61,863 nucleotides of DNA from an uncultured Verrucomicrobia subdivision 3 bacterium (lineage in GTDB: Bacteria; Verrucomicrobiota; Verrucomicrobiia; Limisphaerales; UBA11358). How positions within the stretch are numbered: the first letter of the stretch is position 1; each line of letters opens with the position of its first letter. A program made the translations under genes and the position numbers. The stretch is from the NCBI GenBank assembly GCA_903895255.1, contig CAITTG010000096.1, positions 1 to 61,863 on the forward strand, read 5' to 3'. Below, one piece after another: positions 16,071 through 24,720 of this stretch. The notes under the pieces are model-generated. The model saw nothing but the letters and a program-made list of their open reading frames with translations. It was not told where the DNA came from and made no database searches.

Positions 16071-16124
16071 GACTCTTCGCCTCGTAATGAGGCGGATCAA
16101 TTTTAACCTGAACACATAAATTAT

Positions 16125-16280
16125 ATGTCACAGCACCGCAGCCTGCGCGCAGCGTCCACCTTGGGCGGCAAACGCAACGTCCTCAAGCGTTTCGAACGCA
16201 CCGAACTCCTCAAAAAACGCGGCCAGCGCAAGGACGGCGACCGGATCACCGGTCTCCGCAAGACCAAACCGGAGGCGTAA
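16125..16280 (+). CDS. Small basic protein (Verrucomicrobia/Chlamydiae family)
   Basis: 51 residues, about one-third Lys/Arg, beginning MSQHRSLRAASTLGGKRNVL and containing RFERTELLKKRG. This matches the small basic protein family (TIGR04137) confined to Verrucomicrobia and Chlamydiae, which I recall as ribosome- or rRNA-associated, though its role is not established. It is the strongest taxonomic marker in the window. The 13-48 nt gap to the pseudouridine synthase gene suggests co-transcription, consistent with an rRNA-related role. Confidence 0.88.
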   Translation: MSQHRSLRAASTLGGKRNVLKRFERTELLKKRGQRKDGDRITGLRKTKPEA

Positions 16281-16328
16281 GTCGTTGTTGGGTTGCTTTT
16301 TAAGAAGCAAGCCAGCGCGGCCGTTGTC

Positions 16329-17039
16329 GTGGTTCGCCTCCAAAAATTTTTGGCGGATGCCGGGGTGGCTTCCCGCCGGGCTGGTGAGGGACTGATCCTG
16401 GAAGGCCGGGTTTCCGTCAATGGCCATGTCATCCGCCTGCTGGGCAGCAAGGTGGATCCCGTTCACGACCACGTGCTGCTGGATGGCAAGCCGGTGCGGG
16501 AACGTAAAAAAGTGTATCTGGCTCTGCACAAGCCGGTTGGGTGTGTTTGTTCGCATAACGATGAGCTGGGGCGACCCACCGTTTACGACCTGCTGCCCAA
16601 GGAATGGCAGATCGTCAATTCCGTGGGCCGGTTGGATTTTAACACGGAAGGGTTGATTTTCCTGACCAATGATGGACAATTTGCCTTGCGGCTCACGCAT
16701 CCGCGTTACGGCATTCGCAAAAAGTATGTCGTCACCACGGAGGGGCCGGTCACGCCGGAGATGCTCGCGCTGTTTACGCGCGGGGTGTTCACCGGCGGGG
16801 AAAAGTTGAAAGCGGAAAAAGCGCGCCTGATGGGCAGCAGCCGTTCCAAGAGCATAGTGGAATTGGAACTGAGCGAAGGCAAGAACCGCGAAGTGCGGCG
16901 CTTGTTTGAATCGCAAAACGTGGTGGTGCGGCGGTTGCAACGGGTGCAAATTGGCAAAATCAAGCTGGGCGAGTTGAAACCCGGCAAATGGCGGGCATTG
17001 ACAGCGGCAGAGATTAAAACTTTACTAGCGGAATCATGA
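16329..17039 (+). CDS. rRNA pseudouridine synthase, RsuA/RluB family
   Basis: 236 residues from GTG 16329, which yields the typical start MVRLQKFLADAGVASRR; a TTG at 16293 would add 12 atypical residues. The S4 RNA-binding domain covers about residues 2-48, followed by the catalytic domain with the active-site Asp in SVGRLDFNTEGLIFLTND and the KKY motif (RKKYVV). It isomerises a specific uridine in rRNA, most likely 23S (RluB-like) since the protein is single-domain with S4. The end overlaps the next start by 4 nt. Confidence 0.9.
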   Translation: MVRLQKFLADAGVASRRAGEGLILEGRVSVNGHVIRLLGSKVDPVHDHVLLDGKPVRERKKVYLALHKPVGCVCSHNDELGRPTVYDLLPKEWQIVNSVGRLDFNTEGLIFLTNDGQFALRLTHPRYGIRKKYVVTTEGPVTPEMLALFTRGVFTGGEKLKAEKARLMGSSRSKSIVELELSEGKNREVRRLFESQNVVVRRLQRVQIGKIKLGELKPGKWRALTAAEIKTLLAES

Positions 17040-18262
17040 AAACGAATTGTTGGTTGATGATGGGCCTGATGATTGCCACCAGCGCGGTGGCTCAGAGCAA
17101 TACAAACACTCCTGTGGCCATCCCGGCGCCAGTCGCCGCGCCGGCCCCTTCCCCGGTGATCCTCCCGCCGGTCGTTGAGCCCGCGGCCGCGGCCACCAAC
17201 GAGCCCGTCAAGCTCAAGAAAAAGAAATCAGCCGCCAAACACAAAAAGGCCGAGCCCAAGCGCGTCGCCATCAACGAACCCACCGTCACCCTCGCCCCTG
17301 GTGCCGCGGAAGTCGCCGCCGACAATGTCAATGTGCGCGGCCAGGCCGGCCTCAAAGGCGAATTCATCACCCACCTGAACAAGGGCGATGCCGTCACTGT
17401 CATCAGCCAGATTAATCTCGACAAACATCAGGTTGACGAACCCTCCCAGTGGGCCAAGATCGCTTTCCCCACCAATGCGCACGTCTGGGTTAACTCCGCC
17501 TTTCTGGATGCCACCAACAAAACGGTGCTCGCCAAGAAATTGAATCTCCGCGCGGGCCCTGGCGAAAATTACAGCGTCCTTGGCGTTGTGGAACGCGGCA
17601 CGCCCGTGAACATCATCACCGTGCGCGGCGACTGGACTCAAATTGACCCGCCCGCCACCGCTTACGCCTTTATTGCCGCCATGTATCTGAAGCAGGAAGC
17701 CACCGGCAACCTGGCCGCCAATCCGCCGCCCTCCACGGAAACCCAACCGGCTCCCGTGACTCCGCCGGTGGAAGCCCAGCCGACCCCCACTCCGGCTCCG
17801 GAACCCGCGCCGGCTCCGGTCCCGGCCCCGGCTCCGACTCCGACTCCCACGCCGGTGACGGAATCCCAACCGATTGTGACCCAGCCCACCCCGCCGACCC
17901 CGACTCCCGCCCCGGCTGAAGCCGCCACCACCCCGACCCCGGCTCCGGCGACGGCCCCGGAACCTGCCTCGGCCCCGGCCGCTGCCAGCAGCGACAACTC
18001 CGCCGCCACCAATGCCGCGCCCCGCATCGTGACTCACGAAGGCGTGGTTCGCCGCGTCTCCAGCATCATTGAGCCCACGGCTTACGAGTTATACGATCCC
18101 ACCACGGGCACCGACCTTAATTACCTTTACACCACCACCCCGAATTTGGATTTCAGCATATACAAGGGCTTGCGCATCATCGTCACCGGTGAGGAAACCC
18201 TCTCGGAACGCTGGCCCAAAACGCCGGTGCTGACCGTGGAGCGCATTCAAGTCGTCAAATAA
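17036..18262 (+). CDS. Secreted SH3-domain protein with Pro-rich linker
   Basis: 408 residues. A signal peptide (hydrophobic WLMMGLMIATSAVAQS) is followed by a Pro/Ala stretch and a Lys-rich patch. Two bacterial SH3 domains follow: about 88-150 (ADNVNVRGQAGLKGEF) and about 165-225 (KLNLRAGPGENYSVLG). A ~110-residue P/A/T repeat linker and a C-terminal ~80-residue domain of unknown type end the protein. SH3b domains commonly bind peptidoglycan, so a periplasmic wall-associated role is likely. The start overlaps rluB-like by 4 nt and the stop shares a base with the folD start. Confidence 0.85.
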   Translation: MKTNCWLMMGLMIATSAVAQSNTNTPVAIPAPVAAPAPSPVILPPVVEPAAAATNEPVKLKKKKSAAKHKKAEPKRVAINEPTVTLAPGAAEVAADNVNVRGQAGLKGEFITHLNKGDAVTVISQINLDKHQVDEPSQWAKIAFPTNAHVWVNSAFLDATNKTVLAKKLNLRAGPGENYSVLGVVERGTPVNIITVRGDWTQIDPPATAYAFIAAMYLKQEATGNLAANPPPSTETQPAPVTPPVEAQPTPTPAPEPAPAPVPAPAPTPTPTPVTESQPIVTQPTPPTPTPAPAEAATTPTPAPATAPEPASAPAAASSDNSAATNAAPRIVTHEGVVRRVSSIIEPTAYELYDPTTGTDLNYLYTTTPNLDFSIYKGLRIIVTGEETLSERWPKTPVLTVERIQVVK

Positions 18263-19149
18263 TGCCGCTGGACAACCTCATTGACGGCCGTGCCATCGCC
18301 GCCCGGGTCCAGCAGGAGCTGGCCGGCCGGGTGGCGGGGCTGAAACAACGGGGCATCACGCCGGGCTTGGCGTTTGTGCGCGTGGGGGAAGACCCCGCCT
18401 CCAAGGTTTATGTGGGCCGCAAAGAAAAGTGCTGCGCCGAAGTCGGCATGGTCTCCGAGACCCACGTGCTGCCCGCGGCCACCACAGAGACCGAACTGCT
18501 CGTCCTGCTGGCCAAACTGAATGCCGCGTCCCACTTGCACGGCATTCTCGTGCAAGCACCCCTGCCCAAGCACATTCGCGAATCCGTCATTTTTTCCTTC
18601 GTCTCCCCGGCCAAGGATGTGGATGGTTTTAACCCGGTCAACGTGGGCAAGCTGATGCTGGGTGATGATTCTGGATTTCGGCCCTGCACCCCGGCCGGCA
18701 TCATGGAATTGCTCGCCCGTTCCCAGGTGAACACCAGCGGCGCCGAGGTCGTGGTGCTCGGGCGCGGCAACATCGTGGGCAAACCCATGGCCGCCATGCT
18801 CTGCCAGAAGGGCGCGGGTGCCAATGCCACCGTGACCCTGTGTCATTCTGCCACCCGGGACATTGCCGCCCACTGCCGCCGGGCCGATATCCTGATCGCC
18901 GCCCTGGGCGTGCCTGAATTTGTTAAAGCCGATTTCGTCAAACCCGGCGCGGTCGTCATTGATGTCGGCGTCAATCGCGTGCCCGATGCCACCAGTAAAA
19001 CCGGCACCAAACTCGTGGGGGATGTCGCCTTTGCGGCGGTCCAACCGCTCGTTCGACTCATCACTCCCAACCCCGGTGGCGTCGGCCCCATGACCATTGC
19101 CATGCTCATGCAAAACACCGTTCGGGCCGCCGAAATGGCGGGTAAATAG
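18262..19149 (+). CDS. folD: Methylene-THF dehydrogenase / methenyl-THF cyclohydrolase
   Basis: 295 residues, the usual size. VGEDPASKVYV, the catalytic-lysine region GRKEKCC, PAKDVDGFNPVN and VVLGRGNIVGKPMA (Rossmann NADP site) are FolD signatures. It interconverts 5,10-methylene-, methenyl- and 10-formyl-tetrahydrofolate, supplying one-carbon units, including for PurH encoded later in the window. Its ATG overlaps the TAA of the SH3 gene by one base, so it is probably translationally coupled to an unrelated envelope gene. Confidence 0.97.
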   Translation: MPLDNLIDGRAIAARVQQELAGRVAGLKQRGITPGLAFVRVGEDPASKVYVGRKEKCCAEVGMVSETHVLPAATTETELLVLLAKLNAASHLHGILVQAPLPKHIRESVIFSFVSPAKDVDGFNPVNVGKLMLGDDSGFRPCTPAGIMELLARSQVNTSGAEVVVLGRGNIVGKPMAAMLCQKGAGANATVTLCHSATRDIAAHCRRADILIAALGVPEFVKADFVKPGAVVIDVGVNRVPDATSKTGTKLVGDVAFAAVQPLVRLITPNPGGVGPMTIAMLMQNTVRAAEMAGK

Positions 19150-19226
19150 CCGCCCCCCAACTTCACGAATTTGTCTCGTTAACCTCCCGTCAAACCAACA
19201 ACCAGTTCCTTTCATTTTAACATCCT

Positions 19227-19667
19227 ATGCAAGCCACCCGCATTCTCCCTGATCTCCAATGCTCGCTCATCTGTGAGGAAGTCCGCCAGGAATCCAATGG
19301 CAACCTTTTCCTGATTGGCGTGCTCACCATCCTCCGCGTGCCCGAACTGCCCATCGTGGCCGGCCGCCTGTGTATCTTTAACCGCTGGACCGCCGGTGTG
19401 GGACAGTTCTCCGAAAGCGTCCGGCTCATCGCCCCCGACCAGACCACCGTCATCAGCAAGGGCGAGTCCAAGTTCGAGTTGCGCGACCCTGCCGTCTCCG
19501 CCACCAACGTCATGGTCTTCACCCAGGTCGAATTCAAAACCCCCGGCGTTTATTACATTGAAGTGCTGGTGGACGAAGTCATGAAGGTGCGTTACCCGCT
19601 GCCCCTGATTCACGCTCCCCTGCCCAACCAGGCCTCCGGCGCTCCCGCCGCTCCCCGCACCGCCTAA
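19227..19667 (+). CDS. DUF6941-like hypothetical protein
   Basis: 146 residues, probably cytoplasmic (no signal or membrane segment). The start QATRILPDLQCSLICEEVRQ, then NLFLIGVLTILRVPELP, follows the pattern of DUF6941 proteins, a beta-rich family found in diverse bacteria with no known function. The second half alternates short strands (VMVFTQVEFKTPGVYYIEVL) and suggests a beta-sandwich. It lies 77 nt after folD. Confidence 0.7.
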   Translation: MQATRILPDLQCSLICEEVRQESNGNLFLIGVLTILRVPELPIVAGRLCIFNRWTAGVGQFSESVRLIAPDQTTVISKGESKFELRDPAVSATNVMVFTQVEFKTPGVYYIEVLVDEVMKVRYPLPLIHAPLPNQASGAPAAPRTA

Positions 19668-19750
19668 GCCGCGGCGCCCGGCGTCCCATTTTCAAATGTC
19701 GGGTCCAGTGACCCGGCCCACCCGCCCCCTGCCTCCGCCGGGGGCGTTTC

Positions 19751-19834
19751 ATTTTAGACCTTGGACCTTGGACTTTAGACCTTGGACCTTGGACTTTGGA
19801 CTTTGGACTTTGGACTTTGGACTTTGGACTGCGG
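19751..19834 (+). repeat. 7-bp tandem repeat (ACYTTRG), about 12 units
   Basis: Units ATTTTAG, ACCTTGG (x2), ACTTTAG, ACCTTGG (x2), ACTTTGG (x5) and ACTGCGG run without gaps just upstream of the next gene. A unit length of 7 is not a multiple of 3, so copy-number changes would alter promoter spacing or any frame reading through it. Confidence 0.9.
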
Positions 19835-19858
19835 CTTGTATATGGCACCCTGTTCGGC

Positions 19859-20674
19859 ATGAGCGGTCCGGCAGGCAGTTTTACCACCGAGCCCATCACG
19901 CCCCGCGGCGTGGTGGGCTTTGCGCATGCCAGCGTGCTGTGGCTCTGGTGCGGGCAACTGGTTGCCGCCAGTCTGGTGGCGCTGGCCTTGCTCTGGTTTT
20001 TTAACAGCAGTTGCGTGCCCGCCGTGGACAAGGCGATCCACAACCTCGACGGCACGGGTGAAATTCGCTCGGGCGAACTTGCCTGGCATGGCGAATCTCC
20101 CGTCATCCTCGCCGAGGAACGCTTCCTCGCGTTCGATATTGACCTCAACCACACCGGCACCCTTCATTGCACGTCCGACGTGCAGGTGGAATTCGGCCGC
20201 GATTCCATCCGTGTGTTTTCGCTGCTGGGCTACGCGGACTTTTATTATCCCTACAACCCGCCGAACGAGACCATCCCCGTCTCCCGCGAAGCCCTCGAAC
20301 CCCTGTGGGGTGCCTGGCTTCCGGAACTCCAGGCCGTGCTGGTGGCCGTTATTCTGGCCACCCTCATGCTGCTCTGGAATGTGCTGGGCACTCTTTACTG
20401 GCTGCCCCTCTGGCTGGCGGCCTTTCTCGCGGGCCGGGAACTGGGCTGCCTGGCCAGTTGGCGCCTGGCCGGCGCCGCGCTCCTCCCCTGCGGACTCCTG
20501 CTGGCCCTCGGGATTTTTCTCTTCGATTTGGGGTTTCTGGACCTGGTGCAAATTAGCTTCGTCATCGGCGCGCACCTGCTCCTCGGCTGGATTTATCTCT
20601 TCGTAAGCCTCCTTTTCCTCCCCCGCCGCGACCGCTCCGCAAAAGCGAAACAAAACCCCTTCCTGCGCGCTTAA
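19859..20674 (+). CDS. Membrane protein of unknown function
   Basis: 271 residues from ATG 19859; the frame is open upstream but passes through the heptad repeat. One membrane helix (about 25-47) precedes a ~110-residue extracytoplasmic domain rich in beta strands. Three or four helices follow (about 155-245). The C-terminus is basic. I do not recognise the family. The repeat array ends 25 bp before the start and may affect its expression. Confidence 0.7.
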   Translation: MSGPAGSFTTEPITPRGVVGFAHASVLWLWCGQLVAASLVALALLWFFNSSCVPAVDKAIHNLDGTGEIRSGELAWHGESPVILAEERFLAFDIDLNHTGTLHCTSDVQVEFGRDSIRVFSLLGYADFYYPYNPPNETIPVSREALEPLWGAWLPELQAVLVAVILATLMLLWNVLGTLYWLPLWLAAFLAGRELGCLASWRLAGAALLPCGLLLALGIFLFDLGFLDLVQISFVIGAHLLLGWIYLFVSLLFLPRRDRSAKAKQNPFLRA

Positions 20675-20816
20675 TAACCATCCTTCTTTGGTGAAAATTG
20701 GGCTGGGGAGGAAATCTTGTTTTCCGGCCCGCCCCCGCTAAACTATTTTAGAAGCAGATGAGCGCAAATAAATTTTGGTTTCGTTTGGCCGGCAAACCCC
20801 CTACCGTTTTGGCATC

Positions 20817-21704
20817 ATGAAGGGCATTATTCTGGCTGGCGGCGCCGGCTCCCGCCTGTTTCCACTGACACTCGTTGCCAGCAAACAGTTGCAGGCCGTG
20901 TACGACAAGCCCATGGTCTATTATCCCCTGACGACGCTGATTGAGGGCGGTATCCGGGAGATTTGCCTGATTTCCACGCCGCAGGACCTGCCGCGCTTCC
21001 GGCAGTTGCTCGGGGACGGACGGGCCTGGGGTTTGACGATCGAATACCGCGAACAACCCCGGCCGGCGGGGATCGCCCAGGCGTTCCTGATCGCCGAATC
21101 ATTTGTCGGGGCGGAGTCTGTGGCGCTCATCCTGGGGGATAATATTTTTTATGGTGGCGACACCGTGCAACGGGCCGTGGCCGAGTTTAAATCCGGGGCG
21201 GCGGTGCTGGGCTACCATGTCAACGATCCCGAGCGGTACGGGGTGATTGAATTTGACAGCCAGGGCCGGGCGATTTCCATTGAGGAGAAACCCCGCGCCC
21301 CCAAAAGCAACTACGCTGTGCCCGGATTGTATGTGTTTGACAACGAGGTCCTCGGCATCTGCCGGAACCTGCAGCCCTCGGCCCGGGGCGAATTGGAAAT
21401 CACCGATGTGAATCTGGCCTACCTCCAGCGGGGTGCCCTGCGGGTGTATCATTTGCCCCGGGGGTTTGCCTGGCTCGACGCCGGCACCAGCAGCAGCCTG
21501 CACGAGGCCAGCGCTTATGTGCAAACCATTGAGAAACGAACCGGGGTCAAAATTGGCTGCCCGGAGGAGGCGGCCTTCCGCGCCGGATTCCTCTCCCTGG
21601 TCCAACTCGAAGCCTTGGTGCAGGGGATGCCCCGCAGCGAGTATCGTGATTACCTCACCCATTCCGTGGTGGCCGAGGCCCGGCACAACAAACTACAGCC
21701 ATGA
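20817..21704 (+). CDS. rfbA: Glucose-1-phosphate thymidylyltransferase
   Basis: 295 residues from ATG 20817, where the canonical start MKGIILAGGAGSRLFPLT begins; upstream codons add nothing conserved. LGDNIFYG, VIEFDSQGRAISIEEKP and FAWLDAGT are RmlA signatures. It makes dTDP-glucose from glucose-1-phosphate and dTTP, the first step toward dTDP-rhamnose and related sugars. The next gene starts within its last codons (4-nt overlap) and encodes a 4-keto-sugar reductase, while RmlB and a dedicated RmlC are not in this cluster. Confidence 0.96.
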   Translation: MKGIILAGGAGSRLFPLTLVASKQLQAVYDKPMVYYPLTTLIEGGIREICLISTPQDLPRFRQLLGDGRAWGLTIEYREQPRPAGIAQAFLIAESFVGAESVALILGDNIFYGGDTVQRAVAEFKSGAAVLGYHVNDPERYGVIEFDSQGRAISIEEKPRAPKSNYAVPGLYVFDNEVLGICRNLQPSARGELEITDVNLAYLQRGALRVYHLPRGFAWLDAGTSSSLHEASAYVQTIEKRTGVKIGCPEEAAFRAGFLSLVQLEALVQGMPRSEYRDYLTHSVVAEARHNKLQP

Positions 21705-22672
21705 TCTTATTACTCGGCGGCACGGGCTATATTGGCCAGGCATTCGCCAGCGAACTTCACGCCCGTCACCTGGAGCATCGATCCCTCTCCCGGCACGAAC
21801 TCGATTACACCCGGTTTGACGTCTTATTGGGGGTGTTGCGCTCAGCCCGTCCCCAGTTTGTGCTCAACGCCGCTGGCTACACCGGCAAGCCCAACGTGGA
21901 TGCCTGTGAACTGGACCCCGGTGGCACGCTGGCCGGCAACTTGCTCCTCCCCCAAACCATCGCCCAGGCTTGCGAAGTCGCCGGGATTCCCTGGGGTCAC
22001 GTCTCCTCTGGTTGCATTTACTCCGGGGCGAAGCTTCCCGGACCGGACGGTGTGCACGCGGTCAAAGACCTGACGCAACCCGCCGCCCGGTCCATTGTGG
22101 ATACCCGTCCGGAAACCGTTCAGGGGTACACCGAAACGGATCTGCCGAATTTTTGTTTCCCGGACCCGCCCTGTAGTTTCTATAGCGGCACCAAGGCCAT
22201 GGCGGAGTCGGCCATCGCCGGGCTGGGGAGCAGTTACATTTGGCGTTTGCGAATCCCGTTTGATGAATTCGACAGCCCCCGCAATTATTTAAGCAAAATT
22301 CAAAATTACCCCCGGGTTTATGAAAATGTGAACTCCTTATCGCACCGCCGGGATTTTGTGCGGGCTTGCCTGGATTTATGGGCGCTCCGGGCCCCTTTTG
22401 GGATTTATAATGTGACCAACCCGGGCTGGGTCACCACCCGTCAGGTGGCGGAGTTGATACAAGCGCGGCTGAAACCCCGCCGGGAGTTTGCCTATTGGGC
22501 CAGTGACGCCGAGTTTTACCGGCTCGCTGCCAAAACGCCCCGGTCCAATTGTGTGCTCGACGTCTCGAAGCTACTGGCCACCGGTGTGGTCCTCCGTCCG
22601 GTCCTCGAGGCGCTCGATGAATCCCTCCAGCACTGGCAGCCCGCCCATCCTTGGAGCGTGACCGAGCCATAA
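21701..22672 (+). CDS. NAD(P)-dependent sugar epimerase/reductase, plant NRS/ER-like
   Basis: 323 residues of the extended SDR fold. GGTGYIGQ is the nucleotide-binding motif and YSGTK the Tyr-Lys pair. NAAGYTGKPNVDACE and the block around RIPFDEFDSPRNYL and YNVTNPGWV follow plant NRS/ER (UDP-4-keto-6-deoxyglucose 3,5-epimerase/4-reductase) and RHM C-termini. Such enzymes epimerise and reduce in one polypeptide, so this could replace RmlC plus RmlD. It overlaps rfbA by 4 nt. The product (rhamnose or another deoxysugar) is inferred. Confidence 0.75.
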   Translation: MILLLGGTGYIGQAFASELHARHLEHRSLSRHELDYTRFDVLLGVLRSARPQFVLNAAGYTGKPNVDACELDPGGTLAGNLLLPQTIAQACEVAGIPWGHVSSGCIYSGAKLPGPDGVHAVKDLTQPAARSIVDTRPETVQGYTETDLPNFCFPDPPCSFYSGTKAMAESAIAGLGSSYIWRLRIPFDEFDSPRNYLSKIQNYPRVYENVNSLSHRRDFVRACLDLWALRAPFGIYNVTNPGWVTTRQVAELIQARLKPRREFAYWASDAEFYRLAAKTPRSNCVLDVSKLLATGVVLRPVLEALDESLQHWQPAHPWSVTEP

Positions 22673-22713
22673 TACAATTGCCAGTCCGCCCCGGTCAAAC
22701 TAGCCTGCCGCCC

Positions 22714-23988
22714 ATGTCGAAACTGCCGTTTGAACTGCTCCTGGCGCTGCGTTATTTGCGGCCCAAACGGTCGTTTGTTTCCATCATCACCCTCATCTCG
22801 GTCATCGGCGTGGCCTTGGGCGTGGCGGTGCTCATTATCGTGATCAGCGTGATGAGCGGGTTCGACCATGATTTGCGTGGCAAAATCCTCGGTTTCAATG
22901 CCCACCTTACCGTCTCCCAATACGGGGTACCGATGAAAGATTATCAGCGCGTCGCCAAAAAGATTGCGACGGATCCAGATGTCATCGGGGTTTCCCCGTT
23001 TGTGCTGGGCCCGGTGGTGGTGCAAACTCAGGCAGCACCCGGTCGGTCGGCCGAGGCCGACACGCCTCTGCTGCGCGGCGTGGATGTTCGCACGGAGAGC
23101 AAGGTGAGTGTGCTCCAGAGCAACATTACTGAGGGGGTCTTTGACCTGAACGGGCGCGGTCTGGTGGTGGGCTGTGACTTCGCCGCCAACTTGAACTTGC
23201 ATGTAGGCGATACCCTCTCCATTTATTCCCCGGGGGAAATCAAAAAAATGAAGGACGCGGCGGACCGCCACGAGCAGTTGGCGGTGGTGCCGGACGATTA
23301 CGAAATTCGCGGTATTTTTGACACCGGCTATTACGATTACAATGCCCGGTTTATTGTCTCCTCGCTTGATAATGCCCAGGAGCTCTACGACCTTAACGAT
23401 GCCGTCCATGGTCTGTTCGTGACGATTAAAGACCCCGATCAGGCGGCCGTCGTAAAACACCGGCTGTTCAATTCCCTCGGCGATGACTTTCGCATCATTA
23501 CCTGGATGGACCAGAACTCCGCCATGCTGAATGCCATTTTGGTGGAAAAAAACCTCATGTTTTACATCATGTTTTTCATCGTCATCGTGGCGGCCTTCGG
23601 CATCACCTGCACGCTCATTACGTTTGTGGTGATGAAGACGCGGGAGATTGGCCTGCTCAAGGCCGTGGGTGCCTCCGACCGCCAAGTCATGTTGGTCTTT
23701 GTCATCCAGAGTCTCGTCGTGAGCGTCTTTGGCGTTTTCTCCGGGGTTACCTTCGGTCTGTTCGCCATCTACGTTCGCAATGATTTTCTGCATTTCATGA
23801 ATCGTCTCACGGGCTTTGAATTGTTTCCCGCCTCGATTTACGGCTTCGGCGAATTGCCGGCGCTCATCATCCCCAGCGACATCATCATTATTTGTGGCGG
23901 GTCGCTGTTGATCTGTTTGCTCGCGGCCATCCTGCCCTCGCGCCACGCCAGCAAAATGAACACCGTCCAGGCTCTGCATCATGAGTGA
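22714..23988 (+). CDS. lolC: Lipoprotein-releasing ABC transporter permease LolC/E
   Basis: 424 residues from ATG 22714 (MSKLPFELLLALRYLRPKR), the typical LolC/E start; LolC and LolE cannot be told apart by eye. One membrane helix near residue 25-45, a large periplasmic MacB-type domain, then three C-terminal helices of the FtsX family (around IMFFIVIVAAFGITCTLITF, the MLVFVIQSLVVS region and near 390). It extracts lipoproteins from the inner membrane for sorting to the outer membrane. It overlaps lolD by 8 nt. As a single permease gene, it may work as a homodimer (LolF-like). Confidence 0.88.
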   Translation: MSKLPFELLLALRYLRPKRSFVSIITLISVIGVALGVAVLIIVISVMSGFDHDLRGKILGFNAHLTVSQYGVPMKDYQRVAKKIATDPDVIGVSPFVLGPVVVQTQAAPGRSAEADTPLLRGVDVRTESKVSVLQSNITEGVFDLNGRGLVVGCDFAANLNLHVGDTLSIYSPGEIKKMKDAADRHEQLAVVPDDYEIRGIFDTGYYDYNARFIVSSLDNAQELYDLNDAVHGLFVTIKDPDQAAVVKHRLFNSLGDDFRIITWMDQNSAMLNAILVEKNLMFYIMFFIVIVAAFGITCTLITFVVMKTREIGLLKAVGASDRQVMLVFVIQSLVVSVFGVFSGVTFGLFAIYVRNDFLHFMNRLTGFELFPASIYGFGELPALIIPSDIIIICGGSLLICLLAAILPSRHASKMNTVQALHHE

Positions 23989-24664
23989 ACCCATCCTGTC
24001 TGTCCGGGGCCTGACCAAGGAATACGTCATGGTGCGCCGCACCTTGCAGGTGTTGCGCGGGGTGGACCTCGAGGTGTTCCCCGGTGAATTCCTGGCGTTG
24101 CGGGGTGCCTCGGGGGCGGGCAAAAGCACCTTGCTGCACTTAATGGGCGGGCTGGACCAGCCCAACGCGGGAGAAATCGTTTTTGCCGGCCAAAACCTGG
24201 CAGGTTTTTCCGAGGCCCAACTGACCGCCTTTCGCAACCGGAAGGTGGGCTTCGTCTTTCAATCCTACCATCTGCTGCCGGAACTGGACGCCTTGGAAAA
24301 TGCCTGCCTGCCCGCCCGCATTGCCCGCACTCCGGTGGCCGAGGCGGCCGACCAGGGACGGGAATTGCTTACGCGTGTGGGGTTGGCCGACCGGCTGGAT
24401 CATCACCCCTCGGAACTCTCCGGCGGCGAGCAGCAGCGGGTGGCCATCGCCCGCGCCCTCATTAATGGGCCGGAATTATTGCTGGCGGACGAGCCGACCG
24501 GGAATTTGGATTCCAAGTCCGGCGGCGAGATCGTGGAACTGTTGAAAGCGCTCTGTGCCGAGCGGCAAATGACCCTGATTATTGCCACCCATGATGCGCG
24601 GGTCGCCGCCCAGGCTGGCCGGGTGATTGAACTGATTGACGGCCGCATGGTCAAAGGTGGGTAA
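23981..24664 (+). CDS. lolD: Lipoprotein-releasing ABC transporter ATPase
   Basis: 227 residues with Walker A GASGAGKST, the Q-loop, signature LSGGEQQRVAIARAL, Walker B LLLADEPTGNLD and H-loop IATHD. The LolD/MacB/FtsE-type sequence and the position directly after the LolC/E permease identify it. It hydrolyses ATP to drive lipoprotein release from the inner membrane. The first codons overlap the last of lolC. Confidence 0.94.
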   Translation: MSEPILSVRGLTKEYVMVRRTLQVLRGVDLEVFPGEFLALRGASGAGKSTLLHLMGGLDQPNAGEIVFAGQNLAGFSEAQLTAFRNRKVGFVFQSYHLLPELDALENACLPARIARTPVAEAADQGRELLTRVGLADRLDHHPSELSGGEQQRVAIARALINGPELLLADEPTGNLDSKSGGEIVELLKALCAERQMTLIIATHDARVAAQAGRVIELIDGRMVKGG

Positions 24665-24720
24665 TACGGCGTAAAATAGGCCGTTGTAAATCCGCCGCGA
24701 GGCGTTAAGATGGATTCGGT

